A stretch of DNA of 15,392 bases from an uncultured Porphyromonadaceae bacterium (lineage in GTDB: Bacteria; Bacteroidota; Bacteroidia; Bacteroidales; Muribaculaceae). The notes under the pieces are model-generated. The model saw nothing but the letters and a program-made list of their open reading frames with translations, had not been told where the DNA came from and ran no database searches. Of this stretch, positions 1 through 3,751 are shown one piece after another (positions within the stretch are counted from its first letter, which is position 1; the number at the start of each line of letters is the position of its first letter). The stretch covers positions 1 through 15,392 of the forward strand of contig USNC01000005.1 in the NCBI GenBank assembly GCA_900555915.1, read 5' to 3'. Position numbers and translations under genes: made by a program.

Positions 1-41
1 GCGTAAGATCGTCGGCAGCGTCAGATGTGTATAAGAGACAG
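1..41 (+). other. Nextera read-1 sequencing adapter plus 8-base index (artefact)
   Basis: Bases 9-41 are the Illumina Nextera read-1 transposase adapter, and 23-41 are the Tn5 mosaic end AGATGTGTATAAGAGACAG. Bases 1-8 (GCGTAAGA) sit where the i5 index belongs and, from memory, match index S517. The exact reverse complement closes the other end of the window. This is library sequence, not phage DNA, so any reading frame that crosses base 41 is cut there. Confidence 0.98.
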
Positions 42-45
42 GCAG

Positions 46-53
46 AAAGGAGG
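46..53 (+). promoter_or_regulatory. Strong Shine-Dalgarno sequence before the 41-aa gene
   Basis: AAAGGAGG lies 9 bases before the GTG at 63, a near-perfect complement to the 3' end of 16S rRNA at normal spacing. Most other genes in the window have only A-rich leaders, as is usual in Bacteroidetes, so this site stands out. It also lies in an open frame, so it could simply be coding sequence. Confidence 0.55.
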
Positions 54-62
54 TGTTGTGCA

Positions 63-188
63 GTGACAGACGCGAATTATAACACCAAAACTGGAGGCCA
101 CTATATCTATCGACGTTACGTCTATAAGAACGGCAAGCGCATTTATCCCACAAATGCCAAGGCATTCCGCTTCTGGGTAAATGACTAA
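63..188 (+). CDS. Small basic phage protein, 41 aa, unknown function
   Basis: This plus-strand frame starts at GTG 63 and encodes 41 residues. It is rich in Tyr, Arg and Lys: residues 13-27 include HYIYRRYVYKNGKR, and the end reads AFRFWVND. I recall similar short proteins with a Y-x-Y-R-x-Y...NGK.IYP...K.FR pattern in Bacteroidales phages, but know no function. Supporting points are the SD at 46-53 and an intrinsic terminator 15 bases after the stop. The GTG overlaps a TGA at 64-66 that closes another frame (ending QKGGVVQ), the usual GTGA arrangement of translational coupling, so a gene probably lay upstream of the cut. The frame is also open back to the adapter, so the protein might instead be the C-terminus of something longer. 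Confidence 0.6.
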   Translation: MTDANYNTKTGGHYIYRRYVYKNGKRIYPTNAKAFRFWVND

Positions 189-202
189 TCAATCCAAGTT
201 TT

Positions 203-234
203 AGAGGACGTTCCTACAAGCGTCCTCTTTTTTT
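203..234 (+). terminator. Intrinsic terminator of the 41-aa gene
   Basis: AGAGGACG (203-210) pairs perfectly with CGTCCTCT (221-228). A wobble T-G pair and a T-A pair can extend the stem inward. Six more T follow the stem. The minus strand has no T run after the stem, so it works for plus-strand transcripts only. The T tract overlaps the stop codon of the minus-strand 34-aa gene at 233-235. Confidence 0.85.
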
Positions 235-337
235 ATCCGCACATCAGAGCGGCGAACACCGCCAGCAAAAGCATCAGCACAAACGAGGCTATTGCATTGC
301 CCAGCCATCGGGTCTTTTTGTTGTCGTATTGTTGCAT
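233..337 (-). CDS. 34-aa single-pass membrane microprotein, possible lysis accessory
   Basis: ATG at 337 opens a 34-residue frame. Residues 1-10 are polar and basic (KK..R at 7-10). Residues 11-32 are one hydrophobic segment (WLGNAIASFVLMLLLAVFAA), and the end is MCG. The charge pattern predicts an N-in inner-membrane protein. It is the last minus-strand gene after the holin-like gene and the lysozyme, so a small holin, antiholin or other lysis accessory is reasonable; that role is inference from position and topology. The leader is A-rich without an SD. A longer frame from GTG 383 exists in another phase but gives an implausible protein. A plus-strand promoter overlaps its first codons and a plus-strand terminator overlaps its stop. 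Confidence 0.6.
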   Translation of the reverse strand: MQQYDNKKTRWLGNAIASFVLMLLLAVFAALMCG

Positions 338-362
338 ATGTCAATTGTTTTTGGTAAATTTG
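332..362 (+). promoter_or_regulatory. Bacteroidetes-type promoter driving a short RNA
   Basis: TAAATTTG at 355-362 matches the Bacteroidetes -7 consensus TAnnTTTG exactly. TTG at 332-334 lies 20 bases upstream, fitting the -33 element (TTTG or TTG, N19-21). Transcription should start near 368. The -33 element lies inside the first codons of the opposite-strand 34-aa gene. No plus-strand gene follows, only the hairpin and T run ending at 464. Confidence 0.6.
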
Positions 363-367
363 CAGTG

Positions 368-464
368 TTAATAAATGAAACACCTCCTTTTAAGGAAGCC
401 AAGCAGTCTGACGGGTGTCCCGGGTGTCGAAGCCGGACTAACGCGACTTGGCTTCCTTTTTTTT
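368..464 (+). ncRNA. Putative ~97-nt small RNA with 16S 3'-end-like segment
   Basis: The limits are inferred: the 5' end from the promoter at 332-362, the 3' end from the T run at 457-464. The 5' part is single-stranded and AT-rich and carries AACACCTCCTTT (379-390), which equals the end of Bacteroidetes 16S rRNA and complements AAAGGAGGTGTT at 46-57. A 12-bp closing stem follows (392-403 with 447-458). Inside it, AGTC 405-408 can pair with GACT 436-439, and the loop holds two copies of CGGGTGTC (412-419, 421-428). The RNA is antisense to the junction between the lysozyme stop and the 34-aa gene. An ATG at 375 opens a frame that runs through the hairpin, so a leader peptide is possible but less likely. 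I know no named RNA family that fits. Confidence 0.45.
392..464 (+). terminator. Long-loop intrinsic terminator of the putative small RNA
   Basis: AAGGAAGCCAAG (392-403) pairs without mismatch with CTTGGCTTCCTT (447-458), and eight T run from 457 to 464. The 43-base interior is itself partly structured. On the minus strand the same stem has no T run after it, so transcripts from the lysis operon can pass toward the 34-aa gene. The T tract touches the lysozyme stop codon (463-465), making the two transcripts convergent. Confidence 0.7.
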
Positions 465-1038
465 ATTCTGCAAATTCAATCGAATTTGTCCGGTTCACCC
501 ACCCGTTGTAAAACCGCATCTGACTCGGCCGCGCCGCCACTATCTTGTCGTAGCTGCGGAGCCGCGCTGTCTTCAGCCGGTTGAACACCGTGGCCGCCGG
601 AGTGCCGTTGAGTGCCGCCAGCGACTTCGGGCCGATTATGCCATCGGTAGCGAGCCCGAACGCCGCCTGCATCTGCCGTATGGCCGTCGTCGCGCCGTTG
701 AGCCAGCACCAGTCTACCATCATCATCGCAATGCTCGCGTTATTGATTTGGTCGGCTTTGCAACGGTCCCAAAAGACGTGTTTCAGGATTGCCAGCCACT
801 CGTCATATTCAAGTGCTTTGAGGTCGGCCTCCGAGGCCACCGGGTTGTGCGTCCACTCCCTAAATGTGCCGATAGTCACTCCGCACATTGTCGCGCCGCC
901 TCTGTCGCCCGGTATCTTGTGGAAGCCCCGGCGGCTCACTCTCTCATACATCTGCCTCGGTGCCAACTTGCGTTCCGAGTCTTTCAGCCCAACCTCCCAC
1001 GTCAGGATGTGCGGCACCATTGATTCTATCTTTGCCAT
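463..1038 (-). CDS. Phage endolysin, GH108-type lysozyme with PG_binding_3-like C-terminus
   Basis: This is a peptidoglycan hydrolase of 191 residues. The glycosyl hydrolase 108 core is recognised from the helix MVPHILTWEVG, with Glu15 the likely catalytic acid, followed by PGDRGGATMCGVTIGTF (43-59), the family's DxGGxT..GVT signature. The second half has FWDRCKADQI (89-98), then MMMVDWCW and a peptidoglycan-binding-3-like region with DGIIGPKSLAALN. The family motif is usually EGG followed within about 10 residues by DPGG. Here it is EVG with roughly 20 extra residues (18-40) before the DRGG; I recall a subfamily with this insert. No signal peptide is seen, so export would need the holin-like partner. 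The start is ATG 1038; a TTG at 1047 would add three residues. It lies 28 bases after the holin-like gene. Confidence 0.9.
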   Translation of the reverse strand: MAKIESMVPHILTWEVGLKDSERKLAPRQMYERVSRRGFHKIPGDRGGATMCGVTIGTFREWTHNPVASEADLKALEYDEWLAILKHVFWDRCKADQINNASIAMMMVDWCWLNGATTAIRQMQAAFGLATDGIIGPKSLAALNGTPAATVFNRLKTARLRSYDKIVAARPSQMRFYNGWVNRTNSIEFAE

Positions 1039-1066
1039 AATTATCAATTCTCATTTTTTACAATTC

Positions 1067-1552
1067 TCAATTCTTTCCCGGGAACGTCTGCCCGGCAAGC
1101 GCGGGGTTTGGCGGCTGTCGGTCGGTGCAATGCCCCTTGCGGCAGTGCCAGTTGCGGTAGTTGTCGCGCTCCTCGGTCAGTGAGGTGATGCGGGCGTTGG
1201 CATCGTTGAGCATGTCCTGCACCCGGTTGATCTCCTGCTCGGTCTGCCATATCTTCTCCGTCAGATTGCGGATCTGCGCCACCTTGTCGTCTATGGTGTG
1301 GTTCTGCTCCGCAATCTTGCTGATATACCTTTCCACCTCCTTGTTGAGCGTCTCCACCACCTTATGCAACTCCGCTATCCGGTGTTCGAAGTTCTCGATC
1401 ATCAGCCTCTGCGCATCGGCAACCTTCGCGTCAGCATCTGCCTTGTCGCGCTTGCGTCCGTTCTTGGTCCACCACGCGACACCCAATCCTCCGGCACCTC
1501 CAAGGATGCCGAGCAGACCGCCAAACTCGCGTATTAGTTCTATTATTTCCAT
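1067..1552 (-). CDS. Holin- or spanin-like membrane protein with long coiled coil
   Basis: The protein has 161 residues from ATG 1552; a GTG two codons upstream (1558) is an alternative start. Residues 8-28 form a Gly-rich hydrophobic segment ending in AWW, followed by KNGRKRDK. Residues about 36-132 are heptad-like and highly charged, a long coiled coil. The tail has CRKGHC (Cys137 and Cys142) and a Pro-rich end. Many Bacteroidetes phages have such a TM-plus-coiled-coil protein with a C-terminal Cys pair directly before the GH108 lysozyme. A role in membrane permeabilisation or envelope spanning during lysis is inferred from this context. No lipobox or second TM helix is visible, so it fits no classical holin class cleanly. 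Its stop lies 28 bases before the lysozyme ATG. Confidence 0.7.
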   Translation of the reverse strand: MEIIELIREFGGLLGILGGAGGLGVAWWTKNGRKRDKADADAKVADAQRLMIENFEHRIAELHKVVETLNKEVERYISKIAEQNHTIDDKVAQIRNLTEKIWQTEQEINRVQDMLNDANARITSLTEERDNYRNWHCRKGHCTDRQPPNPALAGQTFPGKN

Positions 1553-1579
1553 CGTCACGATTATTTTATGTAATTTGTA

Positions 1580-1607
1580 GCCGCCGCAGATTTCACGCTG
1601 CGGCGGC
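1580..1607. other. GC-rich intercistronic hairpin without T run
   Basis: GCCGCCGCAG (1580-1589) pairs perfectly with CTGCGGCGGC (1598-1607) over an 8-base loop. It lies 7 bases after the 77-aa gene's stop and about 28 bases before the holin-like start. Neither strand has a T run after the stem, so it is not a standard intrinsic terminator. It may stabilise or process the upstream mRNA end, attenuate the lysis genes, or hold the next start region in structure. Confidence 0.65.
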
Positions 1608-1614
1608 AGGCCGG

Positions 1615-1848
1615 TTATTTGCTGATCTTGCCGAAGAGTTCACCGAGTTTTCTCTCTCCCTCCTCGATGGTGGAGAAGCCGGAGATGTTGAGATTGGCGT
1701 TGGCGTAGCCGTTGCCGATCGAGGCGTTGCCTACGGAGTTGCCCTTGTCGTCTACGATTTCATACTGCACGGAGTCGATGCGCTCCGTCATTTCGCCCTC
1801 TGCGTTGTAGGAGCGGTTGATGTTTTCTGACTGTTTTCTCAGTTCCAT
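1615..1848 (-). CDS. Small phage protein, 77 aa, unknown function
   Basis: An acidic protein of 77 residues starting at ATG 1848, with a short A/T-rich leader 30 bases after the stop of the 160-aa gene. Residues 1-20 are polar and probably helical. Residues about 26-58 look like beta strands with repeated Asn/Gly turns (NSVGNASIGNGYANANLNIS), and the end (EEGERKLGELFGKISK) is a charged helix. There is no TM segment, signal peptide or recognised catalytic motif. Its place between tail genes and the lysis cassette suggests a small structural or accessory phage protein. I do not recognise the family. Confidence 0.75.
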   Translation of the reverse strand: MELRKQSENINRSYNAEGEMTERIDSVQYEIVDDKGNSVGNASIGNGYANANLNISGFSTIEEGERKLGELFGKISK

Positions 1849-1878
1849 ATTTTGTATTTATTTGGGTGATGAATAAGA

Positions 1879-2361
1879 TTACTTGTCTGCCACGACAGAG
1901 GCAATCATGCGCAGCGCGGTGGCTTTAGGCATGAGGTTGGGAGACTCCGTGGAGCCTCCGGGCAGGATGATGTCGCCCTCCGCGCCTGTGGAGCACAGGG
2001 CCGCGAAGATGTCGCGTGTCACCTCCGGCACCGCTTCCTCCACCGGTTTCATTGCTTCTGTCTCGCGCATCTCGCCGTACAGGTTTTCGAGTTCGGCGAG
2101 CCATTCCTTGTATTCGGCGCAGCGTTCCTCTTCGGGCTTGGCGGATTCCTCGTCGAACTTCGGGAACTTCTGTTCCTTGAGTTTTTTGAGCGCATCCTCC
2201 ATGCGGCGGTTGAAAGCGTCTGTGATTCGGCCATAGTCGACCTGGAGCATGATGATGTCGCAGAGCGGCGTTCCGGTGATACCGGCCAGCGGCATTGCGT
2301 TCATGATTACCGAGCGGTTGAAGAGTTCGTTGTAGTTGATGGTCTTTGTTTCTTTTTTCAT
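1879..2361 (-). CDS. Conserved phage protein, 160 aa, unknown function
   Basis: ATG 2361 opens a 160-residue soluble protein with the A-rich leader CAACAAAA. The N-terminus (residues 8-45) is mostly hydrophobic-polar alternation with NYNELFNRSVIMNAMPLAG. Residues about 50-110 are strongly charged and helical, Lys-rich then Glu-rich, ending in YKEWLAELENLYGEMRE. The C-terminal part has a Gly-rich loop (AEGDIILPGGSTESPN) before a last helix (ATALRMIASVVADK). No membrane segment or known enzyme motif is seen. It lies 32 bases after the 448-aa tail protein and before the 77-aa gene. I take it as an accessory gene of the tail-lysis boundary, but no function can be assigned. Confidence 0.8.
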   Translation of the reverse strand: MKKETKTINYNELFNRSVIMNAMPLAGITGTPLCDIIMLQVDYGRITDAFNRRMEDALKKLKEQKFPKFDEESAKPEEERCAEYKEWLAELENLYGEMRETEAMKPVEEAVPEVTRDIFAALCSTGAEGDIILPGGSTESPNLMPKATALRMIASVVADK

Positions 2362-2393
2362 TTTTGTTGATTTTTAATATGTTGATTTGTTCA

Positions 2394-3740
2394 TCAGTTT
2401 CCGTCAATATCTGGTATATAGGTTGCAAACGCCTCATCCACGTGGTCATAACCGAGGTGGTCTTTGTAGTGGAACCGTCCATACATATCGGAGATGGATA
2501 TATCCGCGCTGCCGGTCATTGCCTGTATCACGGCGAAGAAATTACCCGCCGGAATATAGAAGAGAAGTTTGTCATTGACGTTTGTGTTGTCATAGCGTCC
2601 GTCTCTTGTCAGCACATTGTCGTCGGGGTCGCTTCCGGTCTTTCGCCATGTGTATGTTATCTCCATAGGGGAGCCTGACGAATATACCGTAAACACCATA
2701 TCTATGCGCGAATACTTGTCGAGCAGACTCTTATAGTGCAGCGAGTCGTAGTCTTCGGAATAAGCCACGGCGATGTCGGGCGTTATGCTCCCGCCGAACT
2801 GGTTTGCCGGATATTGCGTATGGTTCTCGTCCGGGTAGTAGTTGCCGTTGCTGCCCTCCTTGAAGTTGAAGTAGTTGATTCGCTCCTCGCCCGAGCCTGT
2901 GCTTGTACCTCCGGTCTTTATCTCCATCCAAGCCTTGAAGTCAGATGAGATTCGCAGACCGTAGAATGTCGTGTCAATCGTGTTGCCGCTGTTCAGTCCG
3001 CTGCGGTTTGATACAAACGGAATGACGCGGTAGTAGTATATCACGGAAGAGTCCGCGTTGGCTCCGGTGTCGTTTATCTTCAATTCGACTGTGGTGGAGG
3101 AGGTGCCGGATATTGCGGTTGTGGTTCCGGCCACAAGCCGTGTGTCGGATGGTTGCCATCCGTTTTCGTCTGTGCCGCGCAATACAATCGCCCCGAAATA
3201 CCAACCCTTGCCACCGAACAGATTAGACACCGACATTGTACTTCCATCGGGCGCGGGAGCCGTGAACACCATGTTTAGAGAATATCCACCGTCTTTGGTG
3301 TTTTTAGACACCGAGGCCGATATGACCGGATTCGCCACTCTCGCCCTATGGTTGTAGCCGTCGAAGTGTGCGATGTTTTTGAAACTGTTTGCGTCCGGTC
3401 TCGCTATATACCATTCCTTGCGGCTTGAATCAAAGAGGGTGCTGAGATTTGACTGTGTCAGGCTGCCGATGTTGTACTTCGGCACCCACACGCCATATGC
3501 CGGGCAACCATAGTCGCCCGCAGGCTTTTGGCTTACATTCCCTGCGATTTCCGTGAACCCGGTCTCGTTTAGTTCAAGACCGGGATTGCTGAGCGAATAG
3601 CGGGGCGCGAATAGAGCAAACCTGTTGATTCTGTCGCTTGTACAAAGCGTCGCGTCATCGCCCGATGATACGTTCAGAATGTTCGCGACATCATTTATCA
3701 CGGAGATAGGCGCGGTTATGATTCCATTCTTGTTTGACAT
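2394..3740 (-). CDS. Tail-associated protein, 448 aa, probable fibre or baseplate component
   Basis: ATG 3740 lies 11 bases after the stop of the giant fibre gene, so the two are surely co-transcribed. The N-terminus (MSNKNGIITAPISVINDVANIL, residues 1-22, then LFAPRYSLSNPG near 43-54) resembles proteins I recall after tail-fibre genes in Bacteroides phages. Residues about 130-250 look like an all-beta, Ig-like sandwich: VISASVSKN, GYSLNMVFTAP and VIYYYRVIPFVSN are alternating strands with Gly/Ser turns. The rest is also beta-rich, with aromatic clusters and Ser/Gly-rich linkers. There is no signal peptide or TM segment. A structural role in the fibre or tail tip, possibly receptor or carbohydrate contact, is inferred from fold and position only. 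Confidence 0.75.
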   Translation of the reverse strand: MSNKNGIITAPISVINDVANILNVSSGDDATLCTSDRINRFALFAPRYSLSNPGLELNETGFTEIAGNVSQKPAGDYGCPAYGVWVPKYNIGSLTQSNLSTLFDSSRKEWYIARPDANSFKNIAHFDGYNHRARVANPVISASVSKNTKDGGYSLNMVFTAPAPDGSTMSVSNLFGGKGWYFGAIVLRGTDENGWQPSDTRLVAGTTTAISGTSSTTVELKINDTGANADSSVIYYYRVIPFVSNRSGLNSGNTIDTTFYGLRISSDFKAWMEIKTGGTSTGSGEERINYFNFKEGSNGNYYPDENHTQYPANQFGGSITPDIAVAYSEDYDSLHYKSLLDKYSRIDMVFTVYSSGSPMEITYTWRKTGSDPDDNVLTRDGRYDNTNVNDKLLFYIPAGNFFAVIQAMTGSADISISDMYGRFHYKDHLGYDHVDEAFATYIPDIDGN

Positions 3741-3751
3741 ATCGAGTTTTG

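Noticed and set aside
201..383. 60-codon minus-strand frame starting at GTG 383 after AAAAGGAGGTG
   Set aside because: The start would overlap the SD-like bases themselves, and the frame competes with the convincing 34-aa TM protein in another phase. The SD-like bases are better explained as the complement of the small RNA's anti-SD.
375..584. 69-codon plus-strand frame beginning MKHLLLRKP downstream of the 332-362 promoter
   Set aside because: It runs through the 12-bp stem and T run and then antisense into the lysozyme gene. The composition becomes shadow-like after the terminator. A very short leader peptide remains possible.
448..1183. Two long plus-strand frames (448-1023, 191 codons; 581-1183, 200 codons) opposite the lysozyme and holin-like genes
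   Set aside because: They lie antisense to clearly recognisable genes, have Arg/Pro/Ser-biased composition and no leader signal. They are shadows of GC-rich coding sequence.
1571..1577. TAATTTG as a possible plus-strand Bacteroidetes -7 element
   Set aside because: It is one base short of TAnnTTTG, has no placed -33 element and would point into the hairpin and antisense to genes.
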